Made by a program: the position numbers and the translations under genes
Assembly (NCBI RefSeq): GCF_014168815.1
Contig: NZ_AP021972.1
Location: forward strand, 1,612,001 to 1,676,000
From: Klebsiella sp. WP3-W18-ESBL-02
GTDB lineage: Bacteria > Pseudomonadota > Gammaproteobacteria > Enterobacterales > Enterobacteriaceae
Reading direction: 5' to 3'
Length of the DNA: 64,000 nt
Notes under the pieces: generated by a model
What the model saw: the letters and a program-made list of their open reading frames with translations, nothing else
Databases searched by the model: none
What the model was told of the DNA's origin: nothing
In this document: positions 8,993 to 18,091 of the stretch, one piece after another
Layout: each line of letters begins with the position of its first letter
Position numbering within the stretch: position 1 is the stretch's first letter

Positions 8993-10777
8993 GTGAGAAT
9001 TGCCACAATAACAAACTGGGCTTACGGCGCGACGGTGTGCCTGACAATCGCCTCCGGCATTGTCATGCTGATGGCCTCTAACGCGGATAATCACGAACGC
9101 CAGGCGGTGGCGCAGCGCCAGGTGTTTGACCAACTGACCGACGAAGTGGACAACGATGCCTGGGCGCAGTCCGACCTTGCGCGGCTGTATGTGGTCAGCA
9201 AAGACCCGGACCTGCTGAAGGAATATCGCCAGAGGGAAACGCGGCTGAAAAACGTTGAACAGCGGCTGTCTAAACTCAAGGATGCTGGTGCGACGGAGGA
9301 GGAGCTGGCCCTGCTGCACGAAGGCGTGCTGATTGTGGATGCGCTCCAGGACGAGCAGCAGACGGCGCTCAACAGCATGGCGCAGGGCGACACCTCACAT
9401 GCGATGGCGCTGCTGTACAGCAAGATTTATGAACAGGAGCTGGATCGCGCGCAGGAGCGTATCGACCATTTTCGCCAGCTGCTCGACAATCGCGCGCGCA
9501 ACGCTATTGATGATGCGACCCAGGCTTCCCGCACGCTGCGTACGCTGTCTGAGGTGATGGTCGGGCTGACGGCGCTGCTGTTCCTGTTTGTGCTGGGCTT
9601 TATTCTGAAGCGCCGGGTGCTCCGGCCCGTCGAGCGTCTGAGCGATGTCATCCACCGGCTGGCGTCGCAGGATTACGCCGTCGAACCGCCCAACTTTAAT
9701 CAGATTGATGAAATTGGCGATATGGCGCAGGCCATCCGCATTTTTCGCGAGAACGGGCTGATACGCCAGCGGCTGGAGAAGGAGCGCGACGCCAGCTGGG
9801 CGATACGCGAACTGCTGGCGCGTATGACCCAACGGCTCCAGGGCTGCGAGAATTTTGACGATGTGGTTAAGGTGGCGGAACTGTTCGCGCCAAACATCGC
9901 GCCGGGCGTGTCCGGGCGGCTGTTCATCCTTGACCGGGAGCCCTGGCAAATGCGCTGCGTGGCGGAATGGCTTTCTCCGCAGGGGGCGCCAACGCCTTTC
10001 CATCCGGATGAATGCTGGGCCGTGCGGCGTGGGCAGAGCCATCCGCCGGTGCACGGTGAACCGGATATTGGTTGTTACCATCTGCCGGGATCCTGTCTTA
10101 ACCATACGCTATGCGTGCCGCTGATTGCGCAGGGTGAGGCGATTGGCCTGCTGTCTTTCCAGAATGTCAGCGAGGAAACCGTCCCGTGGCGCGCCTATCT
10201 CGAGCTGATGGCGGAGGCGCTCGGCCTGGCGTTCGCCAACCAGCGGCTGCGCGACGCGCTGCTGGAAAAAGCGCTCTATGACCCGCTCACCGGGCTGCGT
10301 AACCGCCACCATCTCGACGACACGCTGGGGACGCTGTTGGGCCACGCGATGCGCAGCCAGGAGCCGCTAAGCTGCCTGATGATTGATATCGACCACTTTA
10401 AGCTCATCAACGACCGCTTTGGCCACGAAGCGGGCGATGCCGTGATTAAAAGCGTTGCGGCGATTATTCAGCGCGTGGTGCGCGACAGTGGGACAGCCTT
10501 CCGCTATGGAGGTGAAGAGTTTCTGGTACTGCTCAGCAACATGGATGAAGAAGACGCAAGCCGGGTGGCGACCGATATTTATAACGGCGTACGCGAAATG
10601 GCGCTGCGCTTCGCTGGTACCGATATCGGCCATGTGGATGTCTCGATTGGCGTTGCCAGCTATCCCGAACATGTGCAGAGCGACAATTTGCTGCGTGCCG
10701 CCGACGTTGCGCTGTATCGCGCAAAAGAGCTGGGCCGGGCGCGGATTGTGAGTTTTGGCATGCTGGAAGCAGGGTGA
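8993..10777 (+). CDS. membrane-bound HAMP-GAF-GGDEF diguanylate cyclase
   Basis: This 594-residue protein should make cyclic di-GMP in response to a periplasmic and a cytoplasmic signal. It has an N-terminal membrane segment, a helical periplasmic region, a second membrane segment near residues 183-203, a HAMP-like linker, a GAF domain around residues 280-425 and a C-terminal GGDEF domain. The active-site motif is GGEEF at 506-510, the form found in active cyclases. The inhibitory I-site is not intact: the RxxD position reads RDSG. Translation starts at GTG 8993, after an AAGGA ribosome site. The gene appears to be monocistronic. Confidence 0.88.
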   Translation: MRIATITNWAYGATVCLTIASGIVMLMASNADNHERQAVAQRQVFDQLTDEVDNDAWAQSDLARLYVVSKDPDLLKEYRQRETRLKNVEQRLSKLKDAGATEEELALLHEGVLIVDALQDEQQTALNSMAQGDTSHAMALLYSKIYEQELDRAQERIDHFRQLLDNRARNAIDDATQASRTLRTLSEVMVGLTALLFLFVLGFILKRRVLRPVERLSDVIHRLASQDYAVEPPNFNQIDEIGDMAQAIRIFRENGLIRQRLEKERDASWAIRELLARMTQRLQGCENFDDVVKVAELFAPNIAPGVSGRLFILDREPWQMRCVAEWLSPQGAPTPFHPDECWAVRRGQSHPPVHGEPDIGCYHLPGSCLNHTLCVPLIAQGEAIGLLSFQNVSEETVPWRAYLELMAEALGLAFANQRLRDALLEKALYDPLTGLRNRHHLDDTLGTLLGHAMRSQEPLSCLMIDIDHFKLINDRFGHEAGDAVIKSVAAIIQRVVRDSGTAFRYGGEEFLVLLSNMDEEDASRVATDIYNGVREMALRFAGTDIGHVDVSIGVASYPEHVQSDNLLRAADVALYRAKELGRARIVSFGMLEAG

Positions 10778-10937
10778 GGGCGGGCATCCTGCTGATATCG
10801 TTATTGGTCCTCACCCTGCCGAAGCTATCCTGCCTTCACCCACGATAAAACGGCCCGTATCAGGCGCGGCTGATATTTCTTTCTTGCCCTCTAATGAATT
10901 CCTTTTCCCTTCCGATAACCCGGATAGCTGAAATGGA

Positions 10938-10959
10938 ATAAGGCCCGCCTTATCTTTTT
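10938..10959 (+). terminator. possible terminator downstream of the GGDEF gene
   Basis: A 6-bp stem (ATAAGG at 10938-10943, CCTTAT at 10948-10953, loop CCCG) is followed by CTTTTT. It lies 160 bp after the GGDEF stop and before the glycosyltransferase start. The stem is short, so confidence is limited. Confidence 0.4.
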
Positions 10960-11055
10960 CGCCGTCCGAATGAGCTCATGAAAAGAGAAGCGACGCCACG
11001 TCGACGATTGCCCTGCGCTCTTCACTCTTTGAGACATTCACAATGGGAAAATGCT

Positions 11056-12285
11056 ATGCCCGAATCAATACCTGCCACTGATGTTACGGCCTCATTTTCC
11101 GCGCCCGCTGAAGCGGCCTCTTATCCGTTTGTTCTTCCGCCTGAAAGGCCAGCTATTGCCGGGCCGTGCGGCATTTTTTACGACTTCAACGACGGCGCGC
11201 GCTTACTGTTGCCCGAAGGGCGATGGCGGGTTGTGCTGCTCGATGACGATTCCGGCAACATTCTGTTTCGCTGCGAAACCGGCGCGGGCTGGGTCACTTC
11301 GGCAAAGAAATACTTTGTTCGTTTTCGCCTTCAGGTCTGGCGCGCGGAAGATAACGCGTTGCTGCTGGATGAAGCGCTTAATCTCGAAGGTCGCGACGTG
11401 CTGATCTCCTTTCCCACCGGCACGCTGGGCGACCTGCTGGGCTGGTTCCACTACGCGGAGCGCTTCCGCCTGCTGCATGGCTGCCGACTTGAGTGTTCTA
11501 TGGCGCCTAACATCATTGCGCTGCTGGAAGCCCAGTATCCGGATATTCACTTTTCGCCGCCGGATGCCGTCCGGCAGAGGGCGCCTTATGCGACCTACCG
11601 CGTGGGGCTGTTTTTTGGCGGTAATGATACGCATCAGCCCATCGATTTTCGTCAGGTCGGCTTTCACCGCATCGCGGGGTACATCCTTGGGGTTGACCCC
11701 ACGGAAGCACCGCCTCGTCTTAATCTCAGCGCGCCGCGCACCATTGAGCAGCCCTACGTTTGCATCGCCGTGCAGTCGACCTGCCAGGCCAAGTTCTGGA
11801 ACAACGGCCACGGCTGGACGGAGGTGGTGGCCCACCTGAAATCGCTTGGCTATCGGGTGCTGTGTATTGACCGTGAGCCCACCACCGGGCACGGCTTCGT
11901 CTGGAACCACATCCCCTACGGCGCAGAAGACTTCACCGGGGCCCTGCCGCTGCAGGCGCGGGTTGATCTGCTTCGCCACGCCAGCTTCTTTATCGGCCTG
12001 GCCAGCGGGCTGTCGTGGCTTGCCTGGGCGGCAAAAATACCGGTGGTGCTGATTAGCGGCTTCAGCCTGCCGAACGCCGAGTTTTACACCCCCTGGCGCG
12101 TGTTCAGCAGCCACGGCTGCAACGGCTGCTGGGACAGCCTGCATGAGACCTTTGATCATAAAGACTTTTTCTGGTGCCCGCGCCATAAAGGCACGGAACG
12201 TCAGTACGAGTGCACCCGTCTGATCACCGGAAAACAGGTCAGCGGCGTGGCTGACCGGCTCCACGCGCAGCTGCGCGGTGAGTAA
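11056..12285 (+). CDS. autotransporter strand-loop-strand O-heptosyltransferase (Aah/TibC/BAHT family)
   Basis: This cytoplasmic enzyme should transfer heptose from an ADP-heptose donor to Ser/Thr residues of the adjacent autotransporter before export. The C-terminal part has four cysteines spaced C-x2-C-x15-C-x11-C, starting in SHGCNGCW, which match the iron-binding cysteines of TibC. The GLASGLSWLAWAAKIPVVLI stretch fits the nucleotide-sugar binding half of a GT-B glycosyltransferase. ATG 11056 was chosen because it gives 409 residues, close to TibC, and follows GGGAAA. An upstream in-frame ATG at 10978 would add 26 residues of unlike composition. The autotransporter gene begins 77 bp downstream. 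Confidence 0.9.
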   Translation: MPESIPATDVTASFSAPAEAASYPFVLPPERPAIAGPCGIFYDFNDGARLLLPEGRWRVVLLDDDSGNILFRCETGAGWVTSAKKYFVRFRLQVWRAEDNALLLDEALNLEGRDVLISFPTGTLGDLLGWFHYAERFRLLHGCRLECSMAPNIIALLEAQYPDIHFSPPDAVRQRAPYATYRVGLFFGGNDTHQPIDFRQVGFHRIAGYILGVDPTEAPPRLNLSAPRTIEQPYVCIAVQSTCQAKFWNNGHGWTEVVAHLKSLGYRVLCIDREPTTGHGFVWNHIPYGAEDFTGALPLQARVDLLRHASFFIGLASGLSWLAWAAKIPVVLISGFSLPNAEFYTPWRVFSSHGCNGCWDSLHETFDHKDFFWCPRHKGTERQYECTRLITGKQVSGVADRLHAQLRGE

Positions 12286-12362
12286 ATAGCGCCACACAGC
12301 AGAAGTGACATCCGGAGCAGCACCTGCACCGGAAAACAATAAAAAAAACGAAGAGGCAGGGT

Positions 12363-15300
12363 ATGAACAGAGCGTACAGGATCGTCTGGAGTGCAGCACG
12401 CCAGGCGTGGATAGTGACATCAGAGAAGGCGGGAAGCGGCGGGCGTCCGCCGCTGGCGGTGAAAAACGTCGCCGGGGCGCTGATACTATTGGGCTTAGCC
12501 GGCACCGCCGCAGCGGAGACGTACAGTGGTTCAGAGGTGACCTATTACACCCCTCTGACGCTTAACGTCGGGGATACGGCGACCAGCGCCTCCGTGTCAA
12601 GCGGGGGAACGCTCAATGTCAACAGCGGCGGCCTGGCGAGCAGTAGCAACGTCGGCGGCGAGTTATTTTACGGTTATTATCCGCCGGTGATTAACGTCAA
12701 TAACGGCGGCGCGGCCGCGAACACCGTCGTGAATTCTGGCGGCCATCTGAACGTCAACAATGGCGGCACGGCAACCAGCACCACGTTGAATTCCGGCGGT
12801 TTTCTTAACGTTGCCGCTGGCGGGAATGCGTCCGGTATCAGCCAGGCTTCGGGCGGCGCCCTGCAGACTTATGCCAATGCCACCCTCAGTGGCACCAATG
12901 CGCTCGGTGGATTTACCGTCAGCAATGGGGTAGCCAGTCATTTGCTGTTGGAAAATGGCGGGATTCTGTATGTGGCGAACGCACAATCAGCCGTTAACAC
13001 CACATTGCGGTCAGGCGGGGCGCTGCGGGTCGATGATGGCGGGACGGCAACACAGGTTGTGCAGTCCGCCGGCGGCGCACTGCAGACTTATACCGGTGCA
13101 ACGGTAAGCGGCACAAACACCCTGGGCGGATTTTCCGTCAGCGGGGGGACGGCAAGCAACGTCCTGCTGGAAAACGGTGGTTTCCTGTATGTGGAAAATA
13201 CCCACTCGGCGGTCAGTACCACACTCCGGGCTGGCGGCACGCTGACCGTGACTAATGGCGGCACGGCAAGCAGCGTGAGCCAGTCTTCAGGCGGCGCGCT
13301 GCAGGTCTATACCGGGGCGACCGTCAGTGGAACCCATGCGCTCGGTGCTTTTTCGGTCAGTAACGGGCTGGCTGAAAATCTGCTGCTTGAAAACGGCGGC
13401 TTCGTACAGGTTATGTCCGGGAATCAGGCATCCGACACGATCGTTAACTGGGGCGGTACCGCTTATGTTAACAGCGGTGGATCCGCCGTCAGCACTACCG
13501 TCAATTCCGGTGGCGCACTCAGAGTTTATAATGGCGGCTTTGCAGACAGTATTTCGCAGCTGTCAGGCGGTGCGCTGCAAATTAATACCGGCGCCACCGT
13601 GAGCGGGACTAACGTGCTGGGCGCGTTTTCTGTTAGCAGCGGCCATGCTCACAACGTGCTGCTGGAAAATGGCGGCGCGATGTTTGTCGAAACCGGCCAC
13701 AGCGCCTCCGATACCGTCATCAGACAAGGCGGCGCGCAGTACGTCAGCAACGGCGGTTCGGCGATGGGCACCGCCATTGAAGCGGGCGGTATGCTGGTGG
13801 TCTATGACAATGGTTCCGCGTCGACGGTCGCGCAATCCTCCGGTGGCGCGCTGCAAACCTATACGGGCGCAACCGTAAGCGGAACGAACGCCCTCGGGGG
13901 ATTCTCCGTCAGCGGCGGGCATGCAAGCAATGTGCTGCTGGAAAATGGCGGCCGGTTGTTTGTGGAAGCCGGTGGGGATGCCACGGGTAGCGTACTTGGC
14001 TATGGCGGTATACAAGACGTCCTTAACGGCGGGTCTGCGGTCAGCACCACGGTTCAGGCCGGCGGCTATGAACAGGTGTATTCGGGGGGCTCAACCAGCG
14101 CCACGCTCGTTTCGGGCGGCACGCAGTACATCATGGGCGGCGGCATCGCTTCCGGGACCACCGTTAACGGCTATGGAACCCTGAACAACTACGGTTCGGC
14201 GATCTCGTCGGTGATTAACAGCGGTACGTTATATGTCCAGAATGGGGGGCGCACAACATCTTCAGTCGTGAAGGCTGGCGGATCGGAATACGTCAATTAT
14301 GGCGGCGTCACGTCATCGACCACGGTCAGCGCGGGGGCTTCACAGTATGTTGCCGTGGGCGGGTCTGCGTCATCGACTACGTTGTCCGGAGGCATTCAGA
14401 CCGTCTATGGCAATGCCACTTCAACGGTCGTGACCTCGGGCGGTGGGCAGTACATTTACAGCGGCGGGACCGCCTCTGACACCACGGTTAACCTCGGTGT
14501 AGTGAACGTTGCCAGCGGCGGTACGGCACTGCGTACTGCCGTCAATTCCGGCGGCGCCATGTACGTCCTTTCTGGCAGCACCGTGACCTCCACCGTGGTT
14601 TCCGGCGGGGTGCAATATATTAACAATGGCGCGGTGGCCACGGCGACAAGCGTGAGTGACAACGGATGGGCGGTGGTCAGCAGCGGCGGGGCACTCAATA
14701 GCGCGAGCGTGAATTCGGGCGGTACGCTCAGCGTCTTTTCCGGCGGCGTAGCAACCGGGCCGACGGTCAACGCTGGCGGCGTGATTGCTGTTGCTGATGG
14801 TGGCAACGCTTCGGGCGTGTTCCAGGCCGCAGGCGCGGCTTTACAGGCCAGTACCCGTGCTGCGATCGCCGGTACCAATGCGCTCGGTGCATTTTCTGTC
14901 AGCGGCGGTCAGGCGAATAATGTGCTGCTGGAGAACGGCGGCGCGCTGACCGTAAAATCAGGCGATATCTCTCACGGCACGGTAGTGAATGCCGGCGGTA
15001 GCGAAAACGTCTACGGCGTCGCGCAGGGTACCATCGTGAATGCGAACGGGGCATTATCCGTATTCAGCGGCGGCACGGCGTTGCAGGCGACAATCAACAG
15101 CGGTGGTTCGCTGTCGGTCAGCCGTGGCGGGGTGGCATCGGATACCACCGTGGCGGCGGGGGGGCTGCTGAATATCGCCGAAGGCGCTATCCTGACGCTG
15201 GCCAATAACAGCTTTGTGAACGAAGGCATCACCACCTACGACACCAGCACCAGCGCCTCATTGAACACCAACCTCACCGGCAGCGGTCAGTTGACCAAAA

Positions 15301-16895
15301 ACGGCACCGGTACGCTGACGCTGGGCGGCTCGCTGAGCCAGTCGCAGGTCAACCTCAATGCCGGTTCGCTGGTGATGGACGGGCTGTTGGCCACTACGGA
15401 TATTATTGCTCTGGCCGGTACCTCACTCTCGCTGATTAACAGCGCCACCCTGACGGGGATTATTGACCCGACGGACGTGACGATTGACAGCAGCAGTACC
15501 TGGAACATCACCGGCGACTCGCTGGTGGACAACCTGACCAACGCCGGTAACATTGTGTTTGTGCCGTCCCAGGGCACCTTCACGCCGCACACGCTTACCG
15601 CAACCAACCTTATTGGTAACGGCGGCACCATCACGCTCAATACCGTGGCGGGCGACAGCAGTTCACCGATAGATAAAGTGGTGATCGACGGCGGCAGTGC
15701 CACCGGCAGCACCGGTTTGCGCGTGCTTAACCGCGGCGGGCTGGGCGCACAGACCACCGGCAACGGCATTGCCGTCGTTCAGGCCATCAACGGTGCCACC
15801 ACTGGCACGGGGGCATTCAGCCTTAAACAGCCGCTGGTGGCGGGCGCTTACGCTTACAGTCTGTATCGAAATGGCGACCAGAGCTGGTACCTGACTTCGC
15901 AGCAGGTTCAGCCGGGGCAAGCCTCCGCGTCAACGGGGCCGGTAAACTACCGCGCGGCGATGTGGAGCTATGCGGCGATGCCGGTGCTGTCAATGGACTA
16001 TGACCGCCTGGTGGCGGGCTCGTCAGATACCCGCTTCCGCTATGCGCCGGACAGTCGCATTTGGGGACGCGTGGCGGCCGGTAAGCTGAGCCACCCTGAC
16101 AGCGGTAGCCTCACGGGCGCAAGCGTGCCGGAAAGCAGCGGCACCTACAGTTTCCTCCAGTTAGGCGGCGATCTGTGGCAACTTGACGGCGCGAACGCCG
16201 ACTGGCGCGCGGGTGTTTACGGTGCCACCGGTCTGCTGCGCAGTGACGTATGGCGCGATATCGGTAGCGCCCATGCGGGTACGGATCGGGATACGGTGTA
16301 CACGGGCGGTGCGTACCTCTCGGGCCGTAGCCATGACGGTCTGCACGTGGAAGGCGTATTGCAGGCCAGCCGTCATAGCCTGAGCGCGTCCTCTAATGAC
16401 AACACTCGTCTCTCTACTCACGGTACGGGCTGGCTGGCCTCTGCGGAAATAGGGCAGTCGTTCTCCGTCAGCCCGGCTCTGGCGCTGGAACCGCAGCTCC
16501 AGTATACGGTGCAGGGGGTCAACCTGAACGACGGTCAGGACGAGGTCGCCGCGCTTAGCTGGCGCGACAGCCGTCAGCAGTCGGTGCGGGCGGGTCTGAA
16601 GGTGGGCACACAGCAGGACGCGAAGGCAAAACTGGCATGGTGGGTGACACCATCGGTGACGCAGTCGTTTGGCGGGCACAGCGGATTCACGGCGTCGGCG
16701 CCAGGCGTGTCAGCGTCTGACGCATCGTTCCGCAGTAACCTGTCTGGCACCAGCGTAGGGCTGAACGGTGGCGTGAATGCGCGCATTCGTCAGAACGTGA
16801 CGCTGGGCGTGCAGGGCGGTTGGTCTGAATCACTGCACGGTAGCGAAGCGGGTGGCTACTACGGTCTGGTGAATCTGGGCGTGTCGTTCCGTTAA
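12363..16895 (+). CDS. AIDA/Ag43-type self-associating autotransporter adhesin
   Basis: This 1510-residue type Va secreted protein starts with an extended signal peptide (MNRAYRIVWSAARQAWIVTS), followed by a hydrophobic core ending near TAAAETY around residue 52. The passenger, about residues 55-1000, is a long series of roughly 19-residue strand-loop-strand repeats rich in Gly, Ser, Thr and Asn, the substrate form of BAHT heptosyltransferases. A linker follows, then a C-terminal beta-barrel from about residue 1215. The last residues are LVNLGVSFR, without the terminal aromatic residue usual in outer-membrane barrels. It should mediate aggregation, biofilm formation or adhesion. The heptosyltransferase gene lies just upstream. 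Confidence 0.92.
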   Translation: MNRAYRIVWSAARQAWIVTSEKAGSGGRPPLAVKNVAGALILLGLAGTAAAETYSGSEVTYYTPLTLNVGDTATSASVSSGGTLNVNSGGLASSSNVGGELFYGYYPPVINVNNGGAAANTVVNSGGHLNVNNGGTATSTTLNSGGFLNVAAGGNASGISQASGGALQTYANATLSGTNALGGFTVSNGVASHLLLENGGILYVANAQSAVNTTLRSGGALRVDDGGTATQVVQSAGGALQTYTGATVSGTNTLGGFSVSGGTASNVLLENGGFLYVENTHSAVSTTLRAGGTLTVTNGGTASSVSQSSGGALQVYTGATVSGTHALGAFSVSNGLAENLLLENGGFVQVMSGNQASDTIVNWGGTAYVNSGGSAVSTTVNSGGALRVYNGGFADSISQLSGGALQINTGATVSGTNVLGAFSVSSGHAHNVLLENGGAMFVETGHSASDTVIRQGGAQYVSNGGSAMGTAIEAGGMLVVYDNGSASTVAQSSGGALQTYTGATVSGTNALGGFSVSGGHASNVLLENGGRLFVEAGGDATGSVLGYGGIQDVLNGGSAVSTTVQAGGYEQVYSGGSTSATLVSGGTQYIMGGGIASGTTVNGYGTLNNYGSAISSVINSGTLYVQNGGRTTSSVVKAGGSEYVNYGGVTSSTTVSAGASQYVAVGGSASSTTLSGGIQTVYGNATSTVVTSGGGQYIYSGGTASDTTVNLGVVNVASGGTALRTAVNSGGAMYVLSGSTVTSTVVSGGVQYINNGAVATATSVSDNGWAVVSSGGALNSASVNSGGTLSVFSGGVATGPTVNAGGVIAVADGGNASGVFQAAGAALQASTRAAIAGTNALGAFSVSGGQANNVLLENGGALTVKSGDISHGTVVNAGGSENVYGVAQGTIVNANGALSVFSGGTALQATINSGGSLSVSRGGVASDTTVAAGGLLNIAEGAILTLANNSFVNEGITTYDTSTSASLNTNLTGSGQLTKNGTGTLTLGGSLSQSQVNLNAGSLVMDGLLATTDIIALAGTSLSLINSATLTGIIDPTDVTIDSSSTWNITGDSLVDNLTNAGNIVFVPSQGTFTPHTLTATNLIGNGGTITLNTVAGDSSSPIDKVVIDGGSATGSTGLRVLNRGGLGAQTTGNGIAVVQAINGATTGTGAFSLKQPLVAGAYAYSLYRNGDQSWYLTSQQVQPGQASASTGPVNYRAAMWSYAAMPVLSMDYDRLVAGSSDTRFRYAPDSRIWGRVAAGKLSHPDSGSLTGASVPESSGTYSFLQLGGDLWQLDGANADWRAGVYGATGLLRSDVWRDIGSAHAGTDRDTVYTGGAYLSGRSHDGLHVEGVLQASRHSLSASSNDNTRLSTHGTGWLASAEIGQSFSVSPALALEPQLQYTVQGVNLNDGQDEVAALSWRDSRQQSVRAGLKVGTQQDAKAKLAWWVTPSVTQSFGGHSGFTASAPGVSASDASFRSNLSGTSVGLNGGVNARIRQNVTLGVQGGWSESLHGSEAGGYYGLVNLGVSFR
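12852..14942 (+). repeat. six copies of a 37-residue module within the autotransporter passenger
   Basis: A module beginning GGALQ and ending LLENGG recurs at 12852, 13071, 13290, 13566, 13842 and 14832, each 111 bp long. The start-to-start distances are 219, 219, 276, 276 and 990 bp. The step from 219 to 276 is 57 bp, exactly one 19-codon strand-loop-strand repeat. The copies are diverged in DNA but clearly related in protein sequence. Confidence 0.85.
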
Positions 16896-16906
16896 TTAAG
16901 GAGCAA

Positions 16907-16932
16907 GACGTCGGGCGAACGGTCCCGACGTC
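16907..16932. terminator. hairpin between autotransporter and ohrR (convergent)
   Basis: A 9-bp perfect stem (GACGTCGGG at 16907-16915, CCCGACGTC at 16924-16932) with an eight-base loop fills the gap between the two convergent genes. There is no good T-run. It is a probable bidirectional terminator. Confidence 0.6.
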
Positions 16933-16937
16933 ATGCT

Positions 16938-17417
16938 TTAATGATTATCGCTGTTCCCCGCCTGCAGCAAATTATCGCGCACCTTAACGATCGCTTTTTG
17001 CAGCACCTGAACTTCTTCCAGCGTCAGCCCCAGTGAATAAAAAACATCCATGCAGCGGCGGCTGGCTTTATGCAGCGCCCGGCCTTCCTCGGTCAGCAAA
17101 ATATGCACCTTGCGTTCGTCTTCTTTTGAGCGCTGACGAATCACGATGCCCTTTTTTTCGAGATTTTTTAGCAGCGGCGTGAGGGTGCTGGACGCTAAAA
17201 AGAGCTTCTCACCGAGCTGATTCACCGTCTGACCGTCTTCTTCCGCCAGTGCCAGCAGCGTAATCCACTGCGAGTAGGTTAACCCCAGTTCGGCCAGATA
17301 AGGCTGATAAGCCTTACCGAAGGCGAGATTGGTCGTGTAGGTAGCAAAACAGAGAAAATCCTCCAGTTTTGGAAAATCGCCGTGCTCAAACGGGTGGACC
17401 GCGTTGTTGTCGTTCAT
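16938..17417 (-). CDS. ohrR: MarR-family organic-hydroperoxide sensor repressor OhrR
   Basis: This winged-helix repressor senses organic peroxides through an N-terminal cysteine. Cys23, in FLCFATYTTN, is at the position of the reactive OhrR cysteine. The DNA-binding helix region reads LFLASSTLTPLLKNLEKKGI, and the DERKVHILLTEEG stretch is the wing. The start was set at the ATG at 17417 (159 residues), preceded by AGGGGT. An upstream in-frame start at 17483 would run through one of the putative operators. It is divergent from ohr and probably represses both genes from the shared 140-bp region. Confidence 0.9.
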   Translation of the reverse strand: MNDNNAVHPFEHGDFPKLEDFLCFATYTTNLAFGKAYQPYLAELGLTYSQWITLLALAEEDGQTVNQLGEKLFLASSTLTPLLKNLEKKGIVIRQRSKEDERKVHILLTEEGRALHKASRRCMDVFYSLGLTLEEVQVLQKAIVKVRDNLLQAGNSDNH

Positions 17418-17447
17418 AAGTGACCCCTGAAAATTCCCTGAAATTAT

Positions 17448-17459
17448 ATCGCATGCGAT
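17448..17459. promoter_or_regulatory. putative OhrR operator 1
   Basis: ATCGCATGCGAT at 17448-17459 is a perfect 12-bp palindrome 30 bp before the ohrR start. A near-identical sequence lies 71 bp away, in front of ohr. The assignment to OhrR rests on position and repetition. Confidence 0.5.
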
Positions 17460-17518
17460 TTTTTTTGCCAGATGGATTGACACGGAACCGTTTCACGATA
17501 TCCTTATCATCAGATTAA

Positions 17519-17530
17519 ATCGCATTCGAT
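17519..17530. promoter_or_regulatory. putative OhrR operator 2
   Basis: ATCGCATTCGAT at 17519-17530 differs from operator 1 by one base and lies 27 bp before the ohr start. It is well placed to block ohr transcription. Confidence 0.5.
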
Positions 17531-17557
17531 ATAACTCATTGGAAAAGGGCTACTGCT

Positions 17558-17989
17558 ATGAAAATCTTTTATAAAACCCGTGCAACTTCAGTCGGCGGTC
17601 GTGATGGTCATGTGGCGCTGGACGACGGCTCCTTCGCGCTGGATTTGGTAAGCTTCACCAATGAGAGTGGAAAAGAGGGCGCTAACCCTGAGCAGCTGTT
17701 TGCGATGGGCTATGCGGCCTGCTTCGATAACGCACTGATCCACATTGCCCAGCAGCAGAAGCTGACCGGCGTCGCGACCCGAACGTCCTGTGCCGTGGGG
17801 ATTGGGCAAAACGCGCAGGGCGGCTTTGCCCTGGATATTGATTTGGACGTGGAAGTCCGCGGCCTGGACAAAAATGCGGCCATTGAGCTGGTCAAGAAGG
17901 GCCACGAGGTCTGTCCTTATTCCAATGCGACGCGCGGCAATATTGCTGTTCGCCTCCATGTCAGCGTCGTGGAGACGTTTGATATTTGA
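17558..17989 (+). CDS. ohr: organic hydroperoxide resistance protein Ohr
   Basis: This is a thiol peroxidase that reduces organic hydroperoxides such as fatty-acid peroxides to alcohols. The 143 residues are the normal length for the Ohr/OsmC family. The two redox cysteines are present: Cys55 in GYAACFDNAL and Cys119 in GHEVCPYSNATRGN. The latter motif separates Ohr from OsmC. The protein is cytoplasmic and depends on lipoyl-type reductants in studied cases. The gene is divergent from ohrR and followed by an intrinsic terminator. Confidence 0.95.
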   Translation: MKIFYKTRATSVGGRDGHVALDDGSFALDLVSFTNESGKEGANPEQLFAMGYAACFDNALIHIAQQQKLTGVATRTSCAVGIGQNAQGGFALDIDLDVEVRGLDKNAAIELVKKGHEVCPYSNATRGNIAVRLHVSVVETFDI

Positions 17990-17998
17990 TGCACCGCG

Positions 17999-18036
17999 GA
18001 TATCCCTATGAATGACGATAGGGGTATCTGTTTTTT
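17999..18036 (+). terminator. intrinsic terminator after ohr
   Basis: An 11-bp stem with one G-T pair (GATATCCCTAT at 17999-18009, ATAGGGGTATC at 18018-18028) is followed by GTTTTTT. Confidence 0.88.
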
Positions 18037-18091
18037 CGCCCGGCGCGATTCGTAGTATATTGAGAGTATCGTTGGCGATCGGGTGTTCGGT

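Noticed and set aside
11203..12420. 405-codon open frame on the minus strand
   Set aside because: It lies opposite the heptosyltransferase gene, whose cysteine motif and length are convincing; the antisense frame shows no domain.
12600..15200. CRISPR-like regular repetition
   Set aside because: The repetition is in codons of the autotransporter passenger, with diverged DNA copies and no unique spacers of constant length.
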